A DNA stretch of 64,000 nt from Bog-159 sp050008575 (GTDB lineage Bacteria > Acidobacteriota > Terriglobia > Bryobacterales > Bryobacteraceae). The position numbers were made by a program, and so were the translations under genes. Location: NCBI GenBank assembly GCA_050008575.1, contig JBEKMJ010000018.1:29863-93862 (forward strand). The letters run 5' to 3'. This document shows, in pieces, positions 1 to 8,007 of the stretch (positions are counted from its first letter, which is position 1; each line of letters opens with the position of its first letter). Under the pieces are notes generated by a model. That model did not search any database and was not told the DNA's origin. It saw only the letters and a program-made list of their open reading frames with translations.

Positions 1-306
1 CGATGCGCCAGTGGTTTTTTCCGGTTTGGCCTGATCGGCCCCCCGCTGCTGCTCCTCGCGGCCCGGCACCATGCGGAAACTGAGCAGTTCCTGGCGCACG
101 CCGTCCTCGAAGATCTCGACGTCGCCGGGCTTGACGTTTTTCACCTGCTTGCCCTTCTTGTCGCGCACTACAAGATCGAGCGCCACTTCCGTGGTGGTAA
201 CCCGGATCGTCGATCCAGGCGCGGGGGGAGTTGCGTCCTGCGCCCGGCCGGGGCTGGCGGCGGTCGCAACGAGGCAAACAAGGAGCGGAACACCAACCTT
301 TTGCAT
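1..306 (-). CDS. VWFA-related acidobacterial protein, N-terminal part (cut by window edge)
   Basis: The frame is open from an ATG at 306 to the window edge, giving 102 residues of the N-terminus; the rest lies outside. Residues 1-23 look like a signal peptide (MQKVGVPLLVCLVATAASPG, then RAQ). Next comes the segment typical of VWFA-related acidobacterial proteins (TIGR03436 type): a TEVALDLVV strand, VRDKKGKQVK, and a DVEIFEDGVRQELLSF motif. In this family the segment precedes a von Willebrand A domain; that domain is not visible here. The protein is probably exported; its role is unknown. A second member of the family sits at 26311-27258 and shares the DKKGRFV...DDFQVFE pattern. The reading as a family member is good; the full architecture is inferred. 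Confidence 0.75.
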   Translation of the reverse strand, partial: MQKVGVPLLVCLVATAASPGRAQDATPPAPGSTIRVTTTEVALDLVVRDKKGKQVKNVKPGDVEIFEDGVRQELLSFRMVPGREEQQRGADQAKPEKTTGAS

Positions 307-337
307 AGGATAATTCTATCTCTTTCCGCCGGCGCTT

Positions 338-400
338 GTGGGGCAGGCTCGCAGCCTGCGCGGGCCTCGCAGGCCCGCTCTTCATAGAGCGAAGCTCGCC
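338..400. repeat. Modular palindromic intergenic repeat
   Basis: Three small palindromes lie in series: CAGGCT/AGCCTG around cgc, GCGGGCC/GGCCCGC around tcgca, and GAGC/GCTC near the end. The same modules in the same order recur at 8911-8973 and in variants elsewhere. It sits between two divergent genes. Confidence 0.8.
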
Positions 401-447
401 ATTCGTTCTTTCCACCGCCATTCAGGCCCGTATTATCCTGAAGCTTA

Positions 448-2217
448 ATGCGATGGCGAACATTCGCGCTCTTCGTGCCCCTGCTGGCCGCGGCCGCCGC
501 CACCCTGGGCCCCATCGCATTCGAAGAAATCGCGGACCGTGCCGGCATCCACTTCATCGCCGACAGTTGCCCCACACCCAACAAGAACCTGCCCGAAACC
601 ATGCTGGCCGGCGTGGCGCTCTTCGATTACGATAACGACGGTTACCTGGATATTTATTTCGTCAACGGCGCGGCCATCCCCTCGCTGCGCAAAGAGTCGC
701 CCAAATACTGGAACCGCCTCTTCCACAACAACCATGACGGCACCTTCACCGACGTCACCGAAAAGGCCGGCGTGCAAGGCGAGGGTTACGGCATGGGCGT
801 CGCCATCGGAGATTACGACAACGATGGCTGGCCCGACATCTTTCTCGCCAACGTGACCAAGAATCAGCTTCTGCATAACAACCACGACGGCACGTTCACC
901 GACGTCACCGACAAGGCCGGAGTCGGCGGCGGCCTCCTCGACGGCAAGAAAATGTGGGCGGTGGCCGCCGGCTGGTTCGACTACGATAACGACGGCCGCC
1001 TGGACCTGTTCGTCTCCAACTATTGCAAGTGGGAAGTTAATAGGGATCCCTTCTGCGGGCCCAATCCGAACCTGCGCGCCTATTGCCACCCGCAAAACTA
1101 CGCGCCGCTTCCGAACACGCTTTACCACAACAACGGGGACGGCACGTTTGCCGACGTGTCCGTCTCTACCGGTATCGGCCAGATCCGCGGCAAGGGCATG
1201 GGCGTGGCCTTCGCCGATTACGACCACGACGGCTTTATGGACGTCTTCGTGGCCAATGACAACGCCCCCAATATGCTGTTCCATAATCTGGGTGGCAAGA
1301 AATTCCAGGAGGTGGCGCTGCAGACCGGAGTCGCCTACCCCGAGTCCGGCGCCTACGTTTCGGGCATGGGCGCCGATTTCCGGGACATCGACAACGACGG
1401 CTACGACGATATCTGGGTGACCGCCTTCGAAGGCGATACTTTTCCGCTATTCAAGAATCGCGGCGCCGCCGGAGACTTCGCCGAGATCACCGCCGTCTCC
1501 GGGGTGGCCGCCGTCACCCGCCCCATGTCGGGCTGGTCGAATGGCATCGTGGATCTCGACAACGACGGCTGGAAGGATCTGTTGGTGGTGCGCGGGCACG
1601 CCCTGGACAATATCGCCCAGATGTCGTCGCGCCAACCGGAAGAACCCAACACGGTCTTGCGCAACCTGGGAAACGGGAAGTTTCAGGATGTGAGCGCGGA
1701 CGCCGGCGCGGATTTCCGGAGCCCCGCGCCCCATCGCGGCGTGGCGTTCGGCGACGTGGATAACGATGGCCGCATCGACGCCGTGGTCAGCGTGCTCAAC
1801 GGGAAGGCGCAATACTTCCACAATATTTCGCCAAACGGGAATCACTGGATTCTGCTGAAGCTGGTGGGCGTGAAGAGCAATCGCATGGGACTGGGGGCGC
1901 AGGTGCGCATCGCCACCGATGCGGGCGTGCAGTACAATCACGCCACCACCAGCACCGGCTACGCCTGCTCGAGCGATCCGCGCGTGCACTTCGGTTTAGG
2001 GCGGGCGCGGGTGGTGAAGGAGATCGATATCACCTGGCCCAGCCGCATCCATCAGACCCTGCACAACGTGCCCGCCGACCGGATTCTGACTATCACGGAG
2101 AAGGCTGGGGAAACCGCCGCGCCGCCCCCTCCCGCGGGGCAACCTCCGGATCGTGAGCGTTCTGCAAATTCAGCAGATACTGCGGCGACCTGCCGAAGTA
2201 ACGCGCCAGGCGCATAG
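448..2217 (+). CDS. CRTAC1-type FG-GAP/VCBS repeat protein with ASPIC/UnbV domain
   Basis: Secreted protein of 589 residues. An N-terminal hydrophobic stretch (FALFVPLLAAAAATL) is a likely signal peptide. It is followed by repeated FG-GAP/VCBS units with calcium-binding type loops such as DYDNDGYLDIYFVNG, DYDNDGWPDIFLAN, DYDNDGRLDLFVSN, DYDHDGFMDVFVAND and DVDNDGRIDAVVS, which predict a beta-propeller. From about residue 470 the sequence matches the ASPIC/UnbV domain (HWILLKLVGVKSNRMGLGAQ, then DITWPSRIHQTLHNVPADR). Homology is expected to end near RILTITEKAGE; the last 40 or so residues are proline-rich and are read antisense to a decayed higA gene, so the natural stop codon seems to have been lost. 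Function is unknown; the family is common in Acidobacteria. Confidence 0.85.
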   Translation: MRWRTFALFVPLLAAAAATLGPIAFEEIADRAGIHFIADSCPTPNKNLPETMLAGVALFDYDNDGYLDIYFVNGAAIPSLRKESPKYWNRLFHNNHDGTFTDVTEKAGVQGEGYGMGVAIGDYDNDGWPDIFLANVTKNQLLHNNHDGTFTDVTDKAGVGGGLLDGKKMWAVAAGWFDYDNDGRLDLFVSNYCKWEVNRDPFCGPNPNLRAYCHPQNYAPLPNTLYHNNGDGTFADVSVSTGIGQIRGKGMGVAFADYDHDGFMDVFVANDNAPNMLFHNLGGKKFQEVALQTGVAYPESGAYVSGMGADFRDIDNDGYDDIWVTAFEGDTFPLFKNRGAAGDFAEITAVSGVAAVTRPMSGWSNGIVDLDNDGWKDLLVVRGHALDNIAQMSSRQPEEPNTVLRNLGNGKFQDVSADAGADFRSPAPHRGVAFGDVDNDGRIDAVVSVLNGKAQYFHNISPNGNHWILLKLVGVKSNRMGLGAQVRIATDAGVQYNHATTSTGYACSSDPRVHFGLGRARVVKEIDITWPSRIHQTLHNVPADRILTITEKAGETAAPPPPAGQPPDRERSANSADTAATCRSNAPGA

Positions 2218-2276
2218 CGGTGTCTCGTCGCGAAGCAGTTCGCCCGGATGGGCGGCAATTTGGTTCTTTGCGCCAT
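2093..2276 (-). pseudogene. higA: Decayed HigA-type antitoxin
   Basis: Reading the minus strand from the ATG at 2276 gives MAQRTKLPPI, a typical HigA start. In the next frame the DNA continues as GELLRDE, as expected for HPGELLRDE after a loss of about 4 bases. The sequence then jumps to TAMRLARYFGRSPQYLLNLQ followed by NAHDPEVA, the conserved C-terminal block of HigA. Roughly 35 residues holding the helix-turn-helix core are missing, so the gene is frameshifted and internally deleted. No HigB toxin gene is seen beside it. It overlaps the 3' end of the FG-GAP gene antisense. Confidence 0.65.
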
Positions 2277-2386
2277 GGTTTTCCCCGTCGCCTCTGCATG
2301 CCTCCAACTCGTCCCCCCGGATGGCCGCCAGAGCGGCGAGGCTCGTGGCCGCATACAGCCCAGCGCAACCGCCATCCGCCCCAAAC

Positions 2387-2478
2387 GCTGAAAGCTGATT
2401 GCTGAAAGCCGATTGCTAAAAGCTGAAAGCTGATTGCTAAAAGCTGAAAGCTGATTGCTAAAAGCTGAAAGCCCGATT
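2387..2478. repeat. Heptad tandem repeat
   Basis: About thirteen 7-base units of the forms GCTGAAA, GCTGATT, GCTAAAA and GCCGATT follow one another, forming 14- and 21-base higher-order periods. Related heptads occur in inverse orientation at 8978-8994. The rest of the 2218-2773 gap shows no supportable gene. Confidence 0.85.
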
Positions 2479-2773
2479 GACGCCCCCCTCGCCGTTCGCT
2501 ATCCTAAGTCTTTCCAGATAGAGGCGCGGCGGCCATCACTAGCCGGGCGGATATTTCCGACAGAGCTGCGGAAGTCCGGCGAAAGGGGCCGATTGTAGTT
2601 CCGCCGAAACCGGCGCGGATGGCTCATCGCCGCAATGGTTGGGGGGTAAGGTCAACACCTGCCCACTGTCACCCGATTCTGAGTACGCGGGTGGAGCGCT
2701 ATCGGAAGCGAAGACTCGCCGGACCTCCGCGTCTTTTCTTCTGCCTTCGTCTCCCGCCCGCAGGCATGGCACT

Positions 2774-3841
2774 ATGCACCTTTTCGAGCTAACGCGGGCG
2801 CTCATCGATACCGAATCCATCACCGGCAACGAGGAGCGTGTCGGCCTGCAGTTGCTGGATTATGTTTCCGCGCTTGCCGCCCGCTATGATGGCCACGCGG
2901 AGCGTTCCGCAGTCGACGGACGCCGTGCCAACGTCTTCGTCCGCTGGGGCGACCGGCCCACCGTCACGCTCTCCACCCATATGGATACCGTGCCGCCGTT
3001 CATCCCCTCGCGCGAGGACGCCGAACATATCTGGGGACGCGGCGCGTGCGACACCAAGGGCATCGTCGCCGCCATGCTCAAAGCCGCCGAGGCGCTCCTC
3101 GAAGACGGTGTCCGCAATTTCGGCGTGCTGTTCGTGGTCGGCGAGGAACGCAACAGCGCGGGCGCCTATCACGCGGCGGCGCATTCCAAAGGCGCCCGCT
3201 ATCTCATCAACGGCGAGCCTACCGAAAACAAGCTGGCGCTCGGCTCCAAGGGCGCGCTGCGCTACGAAATCGCGGCCGCCGGGCGCATGGCGCACTCCGC
3301 GTATCCGGAATTGGGCGAATCCGCCATCGACAAACTCCTCGACGCGCTGGCCCGCATCCGCGCCATCCCGCTGCCCGTCGACGATCTGCTCGGCCCCAGC
3401 ACTCTGAACATCGGAACCATCGCCGGCGGGCGCGCACCCAACGTCATCGCCGACCAGGCCACCGCCGAAATTTTCGTTCGCCTGGTCGGAGATTCGACGG
3501 CCACCAAGGACGCCATCGCCGCCGCCGTATCCGGAAAGGCGGAGGCGCGCGAAATGATCGAGATTCCCGCCGTGCGGCTTGGCTCGCTCCCGGGGATCGA
3601 AACTACGGTGGTTGCCTACACCACCGACATCCCGGCATTCGGCGACGCCTGGGGCACGCCGTTCCTGATCGGTCCCGGCTCCATCCACGTGGCCCACACG
3701 CTCGACGAGCGCATCCCCAAGCGCCAACTGGAAGACGCCGTCGGAATCTATCGAAGAATGGTCACCCAACTGCTGGAGTGGGGCAGACCTCCAGGTCTGC
3801 GCGGGGCCTCCAGGCCCCGCTCTTCGCAGCTAGAGAAATAA
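2774..3841 (+). CDS. M20 family metallo-deacylase (ArgE/DapE/LysK-like)
   Basis: Zinc-dependent amidohydrolase of the ArgE/DapE/LysK group, 355 residues from the ATG at 2774. Likely metal ligands and catalytic residues are visible in order: STHMDTVPP (His, Asp), GACDTKG (bridging Asp), VGEERNSAGA (Glu-Glu), INGEPTENK and, near the C-terminus, GSIHVAHTLDE. The start was chosen because upstream codons in this frame are low-complexity and the family begins at the ELTRALIDTESITGNE segment. It heads an asd-lysC-dapB-dapA run, ending only 3 bases before asd, so removal of an acyl group from an N-acyl-diaminopimelate or N-acyl-lysine intermediate is the best inference; substrate is not proven. The last 19 residues (GRPPGLRGASRPRSSQLEK) are encoded by a palindromic repeat and are probably not part of the fold. 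Confidence 0.8.
   Translation: MHLFELTRALIDTESITGNEERVGLQLLDYVSALAARYDGHAERSAVDGRRANVFVRWGDRPTVTLSTHMDTVPPFIPSREDAEHIWGRGACDTKGIVAAMLKAAEALLEDGVRNFGVLFVVGEERNSAGAYHAAAHSKGARYLINGEPTENKLALGSKGALRYEIAAAGRMAHSAYPELGESAIDKLLDALARIRAIPLPVDDLLGPSTLNIGTIAGGRAPNVIADQATAEIFVRLVGDSTATKDAIAAAVSGKAEAREMIEIPAVRLGSLPGIETTVVAYTTDIPAFGDAWGTPFLIGPGSIHVAHTLDERIPKRQLEDAVGIYRRMVTQLLEWGRPPGLRGASRPRSSQLEK
3778..3825. repeat. Palindromic repeat inside the 3' end of the M20 gene
   Basis: GGGCAGACCTCCAGGTCTGC and GCGGGGCCTCCAGGCCCCGC are two successive hairpins of the same modular family found between genes elsewhere. Here they are translated as the C-terminal tail of the preceding protein. Confidence 0.75.
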
Positions 3842-3844
3842 CCT

Positions 3845-4894
3845 ATGCAAACCAAAATCGAAGTCGGCATCCTCGGCGCCACCGGCATGGTGGGCCAGCA
3901 TTTCGTCAAATTCCTCCAGAACCATCCCTGGTTCGACCTCAAATGGCTCGGCGCCAGCGACCGTTCCGCCGGCAAGCCCTACCACGCAGCCACCGCCTGG
4001 CGGCTCGCAGGCGCAATGCCGGATTCCATTGCCGGCCTGCACGTAGGCGAATGCAAACCCGGCAACGCCCCGCGCCTGCTCTTCTCCGCCATGGACGCCT
4101 CCGTAGCCACCGAAATCGAGCGCGCATTTGCCCAAGCCGGCCACGTGGTAGTCTCCAACTCCAAGAACCACCGCATGGAACCGGATGTGCCCCTGCTGGT
4201 CCCCGAGGTAAATCCCGACCACCTCAAACTCATCCCTGGCCAGCAGCGCAACCGCGGCTGGAAAGGTCAAATTGTCACCAATCCCAATTGCTCCACGATC
4301 GTGCTGACCATGGCGCTCGGCCCGCTGAAGCCGTTTGGCATCACACGTGTCATCACCACCACGCTGCAGGCCATCTCCGGCGCGGGCTATCCCGGCGTGC
4401 CGTCCATGGATATCAACGCCAACGTCATCCCATACATCGGTGGCGAAGAGGAGAAGATGCAGCAGGAAACCCAGAAAATCCTGGGCGATTTCCGCGGCAG
4501 CCACATCGAGCCGCTCGCCGCCAAAGTCAGCGCGCATTGCAATCGCGTCCCGGTGGTCGACGGCCACACCGTCACGGTCTCGGTCGAGTTCTCTTCGAAG
4601 CCCTCAGAATCCGACCTGCGCCACGCCTTCGACCATTTCACCAGCGTGCCCCAGCAGCGCCACCTTCCCAGCGCGCCGCCGCGCCCCGTCATCTATATAG
4701 ATGAAAAGGACCGCCCCCAGCCGCGCCGCGATGCCGAGCGTGAAAACGGCATGGCCGCGTTCATCGGCCGCCTGCGCCCCTGCCCCGCCCTCGATTATAA
4801 ATTCGTCGCGCTCGCCCACAACACCGTGCGTGGGGCGGCGGGCGCGGCCGTGCTTAACGCCGAGCTGATGCATTCGGAAGGATTGCTCGACTGA
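3845..4894 (+). CDS. asd: Aspartate-semialdehyde dehydrogenase
   Basis: Reduces aspartyl phosphate to aspartate semialdehyde with NADPH, the branch point to lysine/diaminopimelate, threonine and methionine. The N-terminus has the Rossmann motif GILGATGMVGQ. The catalytic cysteine is in TNPNCSTI, and substrate-binding residues lie in HCNRVPVVDGHT. At 349 residues and with this motif set it resembles the archaeal/fungal-type Asd branch rather than the E. coli type. Its TGA at 4892-4894 overlaps the ATG of lysC by one base (TGATG), implying translational coupling in one operon. Soluble cytoplasmic enzyme. Confidence 0.93.
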   Translation: MQTKIEVGILGATGMVGQHFVKFLQNHPWFDLKWLGASDRSAGKPYHAATAWRLAGAMPDSIAGLHVGECKPGNAPRLLFSAMDASVATEIERAFAQAGHVVVSNSKNHRMEPDVPLLVPEVNPDHLKLIPGQQRNRGWKGQIVTNPNCSTIVLTMALGPLKPFGITRVITTTLQAISGAGYPGVPSMDINANVIPYIGGEEEKMQQETQKILGDFRGSHIEPLAAKVSAHCNRVPVVDGHTVTVSVEFSSKPSESDLRHAFDHFTSVPQQRHLPSAPPRPVIYIDEKDRPQPRRDAERENGMAAFIGRLRPCPALDYKFVALAHNTVRGAAGAAVLNAELMHSEGLLD

Positions 4895-6270
4895 TGATCG
4901 TCATGAAATTCGGCGGCACGTCGGTGGAATCGGCGGCCGCCATCGAGCGCGTCGCGTCCATCGTGAAAGCCCGCGCCAGCCGCCGCCCCGTCGTGGTCGT
5001 CTCCGCCATGGGCAAGACCACCAACAAGCTGCTGGCCATCGCCTCCACCGCCATCGAGGGCGCGCGCGAAGAATACATCCGCCAGATCCACGACCTGCGC
5101 GATTTCCACTCCCGCGAGGCGCGCCTGGTAGTTCCCCTGGCCGACCGCGCCGAGCTTGACCGCCTCCTCGACGAGCATTTCCAGGAGCTCACCGAACTCG
5201 TCAAAGGACTGGCCGTGCTGGGCGAGCTGACGCCGCGCTCCATCGACGCCATCTCCAGCTATGGCGAGCGCCTTTCCAGCTACATTGTCACGCTCGCGTT
5301 CCGCCACTTCGGCATGGACGCCGCCCACCTGGATTCCCGCCAGGTGATCGTCACGGACCGCCGTCACACCCAGGCCGCGCCGCTCTATCCGGAAACCTAC
5401 GCGCGCCTGGCCGCCGTGGTGCCCGCGTTGGCAGAAGACAGGATCGTGGTGATGGGCGGCTTCATCGCGGCCACCGAGGATGGCGTCACCACCACGCTCG
5501 GCCGCGGCGGGTCCGACTTCACCGCCTCCATCGTCGGCGCGGGCATCGGCGCCGAAGAGATCCAGATCTGGACCGACGTCGACGGCATGCTCACGGCCGA
5601 TCCCACCATCCTTCCCGGCGGCCATCGCGTGAAAACCATCTCGTTCGCCGAAGCTGCCGAACTGGCCTACTTCGGCGCCAAAGTGCTGCATCCCGCGACC
5701 GTCGTGCCGGCCGTCGAAAAAAACATCCCCGTGCTGATCCTGAATTCGCGCCGCCCCGATATCTCCGGCACCCGCATCGTCTCCGAATCCGTGCCCTGCG
5801 CCAACGTGGTGAAGTCCATCGCCTGCAAGCGCAAAATCACCCTGGTGAACGTGCATTCCACGCGCATGCTGATGGCGCATGGCTTCCTCCGCCGCATCTT
5901 CGAAGTCTTCGACCGCCACGAAACCGCCGTCGATATGGTGTCGACCTCTGAAGTCAGCGTCTCGCTCACCATCGACAATACCAAGGCGCTGGACGCCATC
6001 TGCAAAGAGCTGAGCCAGTTTTCCGAAGTGTCCATCGAAGACGGGCAAGCCATCGTATGCCTGGTGGGTGATAATATACGCTACACGCCGGGCGTGGCCA
6101 TGCGGGTTTTTGGCGCGCTCGACGGCATCAATATCCGCATGATCTCGCAAGGAGCGTCGCTGCTGAATCTCAGCTTAGTGGTCGCCGGGAAGGATCTGCA
6201 CGCCGCCGTGGAAGCGCTGCACACCGAGTTCTTCGCCGACCTGGACGCCGAGGTCTTCGATGCCGCCTGA
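4894..6270 (+). CDS. lysC: Aspartate kinase
   Basis: Phosphorylates aspartate in the first step of the aspartate pathway. The N-terminal signature MKFGGTSVE is intact; nucleotide and substrate segments include VVVSAMGKTTNKL, LGRGGSDFTA and WTDVDGM(L)TADPTI. Two ACT-type regulatory segments follow from about residue 310 (ITLVNVHSTRM..., then AIVCLVGDNIR), consistent with feedback inhibition by an end product. At 458 residues it matches monofunctional class III-like kinases with no homoserine dehydrogenase fused. The 3' end overlaps dapB by 11 bases. Confidence 0.93.
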   Translation: MIVMKFGGTSVESAAAIERVASIVKARASRRPVVVVSAMGKTTNKLLAIASTAIEGAREEYIRQIHDLRDFHSREARLVVPLADRAELDRLLDEHFQELTELVKGLAVLGELTPRSIDAISSYGERLSSYIVTLAFRHFGMDAAHLDSRQVIVTDRRHTQAAPLYPETYARLAAVVPALAEDRIVVMGGFIAATEDGVTTTLGRGGSDFTASIVGAGIGAEEIQIWTDVDGMLTADPTILPGGHRVKTISFAEAAELAYFGAKVLHPATVVPAVEKNIPVLILNSRRPDISGTRIVSESVPCANVVKSIACKRKITLVNVHSTRMLMAHGFLRRIFEVFDRHETAVDMVSTSEVSVSLTIDNTKALDAICKELSQFSEVSIEDGQAIVCLVGDNIRYTPGVAMRVFGALDGINIRMISQGASLLNLSLVVAGKDLHAAVEALHTEFFADLDAEVFDAA

Positions 6271-7003
6271 CGTGGGGCAGGCTCGCAGCCTGCGGCCGCC
6301 TCGTACGCCGCCATACAACCTCGCCATCGTCGGCTACGGCAAAATGGGCCGCCTCATCGAGCGATTCGCGCCGGAATACGGTTTCACCGTGGCGCTGAAG
6401 CTCGACGAATTCAACAACGCCGCGCACGAAGGTGTGACGCCCGCCAACTTCCAAGACATCGACGTCGCGGTGGATTTCTCCATCCCCGCCGCCGTGGCCG
6501 AAAACGTGGACCGCATCGCCGCGCTGGGTGTGAACATCGTAGTGGGCACCACCGGGTGGCTCGGCGAACTCGAGCGCGTCAAATCCGCCGTCGCGCGTCA
6601 CCACATCGGCCTGGTTTGGAGTCCGAACTTTTCCGTCGGAGTGAACGTCTTCTTCCGCCTCGTATCGGAAGCCGCGCGGCTGCTCGCCAACGAACCGTCC
6701 TACGGCGCATGGGCTTGGGAAATCCACCACGCGACGAAAAAGGACGCACCTTCCGGTACACTGTTGAAGTTGGTCGAAGAGATGAAGAAATCCGGCTTCG
6801 AGCGCCCCGTCGACATCGGCGCCAACCGCGCCGGCGCGCACCCCGGCACGCACGAAATCGGATTCGACTCCGCCGCCGACACCATCACGCTGCGCCACGC
6901 CGCGCGCAGCCGCGAAGGCTTTGCCCGAGGCGCACTGAAAGCCGCGCAATGGCTGGTCGGCCAAAAAGGTTTCCACGAATTCAGCGAGGTACTGTTTACA
7001 TGA
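6260..7003 (+). CDS. dapB: 4-hydroxy-tetrahydrodipicolinate reductase
   Basis: Reduces the DapA product to tetrahydrodipicolinate with NAD(P)H. The Rossmann motif is VGYGKMG, and the family signature HHATKKDAPSGT (about residues 155-166) carries the catalytic His and Lys. Typical length (247 residues). The true fold starts at YNLAIVGYGKMG; the preceding 18 residues are encoded by a palindromic repeat placed between lysC and dapB. No ATG lies between the repeat and the fold, so translation must start inside the lysC end (ATG 6260) or at the in-frame GTG at 6272, which is the first base triplet of the repeat itself. Confidence 0.92.
   Translation: MPPDVGQARSLRPPRTPPYNLAIVGYGKMGRLIERFAPEYGFTVALKLDEFNNAAHEGVTPANFQDIDVAVDFSIPAAVAENVDRIAALGVNIVVGTTGWLGELERVKSAVARHHIGLVWSPNFSVGVNVFFRLVSEAARLLANEPSYGAWAWEIHHATKKDAPSGTLLKLVEEMKKSGFERPVDIGANRAGAHPGTHEIGFDSAADTITLRHAARSREGFARGALKAAQWLVGQKGFHEFSEVLFT
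6272..6305. repeat. Palindromic repeat forming the start of dapB
   Basis: GTGGGGCAGGCTCGCAGCCT matches the first module of the repeats at 338 and 8911. It lies immediately after the lysC stop codon and is read in frame as the N-terminus of DapB. Confidence 0.8.
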
Positions 7004-7098
7004 GACGAGAATGTCCGCTAATTACGCGGAAAGAAGCTCTGCTTCAGGATTTCCGGAGAGGTTTGCCGATCGCTTCATAAAGTGGATGCCGGATCGTT

Positions 7099-7965
7099 AT
7101 GGCAGTGGATTTGTCCCTGGAAACGGCCGAGAAATATTTTTGGACGTGGCTCGATTTCATTCGGCTTGGGCCCGTGCGTTTCCGCCTGCGGCTGCGGAGT
7201 CATCCCGACCGTTACCTCACTTCCGGACAGTTTTTCCTCGGCACTATGGTCGTTTGTGCGGCGCTCTGGCTGATCACCATCGGCACGATCCGGGAGGCTC
7301 AAATATCCGCCCTGCGGCCGTACACGTCCTTCATGGGCAATAATAGCCAGATATTCATCGGCAGACGCGTCCTATACGTCTTCGTAAGCGTCATTGCGGG
7401 CGCCGCGATGCAACGGCTGGTCATATGGTGGCCACTGGGGAGTCCGGCGGACATCGCCGACCTGCTTACCGCGAAATTTTATGGCTCGGCCATCTTCGCG
7501 GTTTTGGTGGCGCTCGATTGCCTGTTGGCAAGCGGCCTGGTGCTGATTCTGCCCTATATCGCGGCCGGCAACGTCCCACGGCTGATTATTCTTTGTTCGG
7601 CGTGCGAGCTTTTCCTGTTCACCGCCGTAGGCGTTTACTACGACATCTGGTCGCTCAGTGCCTTCTGCCGCCTGCGCGTCCGCCGGTTACTCGAAGGGTT
7701 GGTGATCCTATGGGCCGGTTTAGCGGTGCTCGGCGCGTCCATCGGAGGCATTATCGGAGGGATGATCGGCGGGATGTCCGACGCCCTGAAAACGGCGCAC
7801 TCCCACACTTTGACGGGCATTGCCATGCTTGCCGCCACGTTCGCTTTCGTATTTGTCCTGTCGGTCGGATTGGGGTCGCTGCCACTCGCAGGGTTGTTTC
7901 TGGTTCTGCGCAAGCGGCTGCCTAAGCTGCGGCAAGCTGTTCAGGAAGAATACGCAAATCTTTGA
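7099..7965 (+). CDS. Uncharacterised multi-pass membrane protein in the dap operon
   Basis: I do not recognise this 288-residue protein. It has about five hydrophobic segments: near residues 47-65 (FFLGTMVVCAALWLITIG), 93-112, 133-160, 165-185, 200-240 and 248-275. The fourth to fifth include a glycine zipper, GASIGGIIGGMIGGM, which may pack helices. The N-terminus (about 45 residues) is charged and cytoplasmic-looking. It lies between dapB and dapA on the same strand, with 95 and 42 base gaps, so it may be co-transcribed with lysine biosynthesis genes. A Yip1-like or transport-related role is conceivable but unsupported. Its codons are less GC-extreme than those of its neighbours. Confidence 0.7.
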   Translation: MAVDLSLETAEKYFWTWLDFIRLGPVRFRLRLRSHPDRYLTSGQFFLGTMVVCAALWLITIGTIREAQISALRPYTSFMGNNSQIFIGRRVLYVFVSVIAGAAMQRLVIWWPLGSPADIADLLTAKFYGSAIFAVLVALDCLLASGLVLILPYIAAGNVPRLIILCSACELFLFTAVGVYYDIWSLSAFCRLRVRRLLEGLVILWAGLAVLGASIGGIIGGMIGGMSDALKTAHSHTLTGIAMLAATFAFVFVLSVGLGSLPLAGLFLVLRKRLPKLRQAVQEEYANL

Positions 7966-8007
7966 TGGGTTCGAGACCTCGCTTATGCTAGGAAAAGGTT
8001 AGACGAT

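Noticed and set aside
445..1284. Long minus-strand open frame opposite the FG-GAP gene
   Set aside because: Val/Gly/His-rich composition of a reverse-complement shadow in high-GC DNA; no family motif, and the plus strand holds a clear domain.
2539..2829. 96-codon minus-strand frame upstream of the M20 gene
   Set aside because: No motif or ribosome site; the segment reads like old repeat or element debris.
4795..6150. 451-codon minus-strand frame opposite lysC
   Set aside because: Overlaps well-conserved asd/lysC; its composition (Asp/Gly/His-rich) is that of an antisense shadow.
4894..6270. Possible lysine riboswitch or leader before the lysine operon
   Set aside because: asd and lysC overlap and the M20 gene is 3 bases from asd; the 2479-2773 leader shows no recognisable L-box structure by eye.
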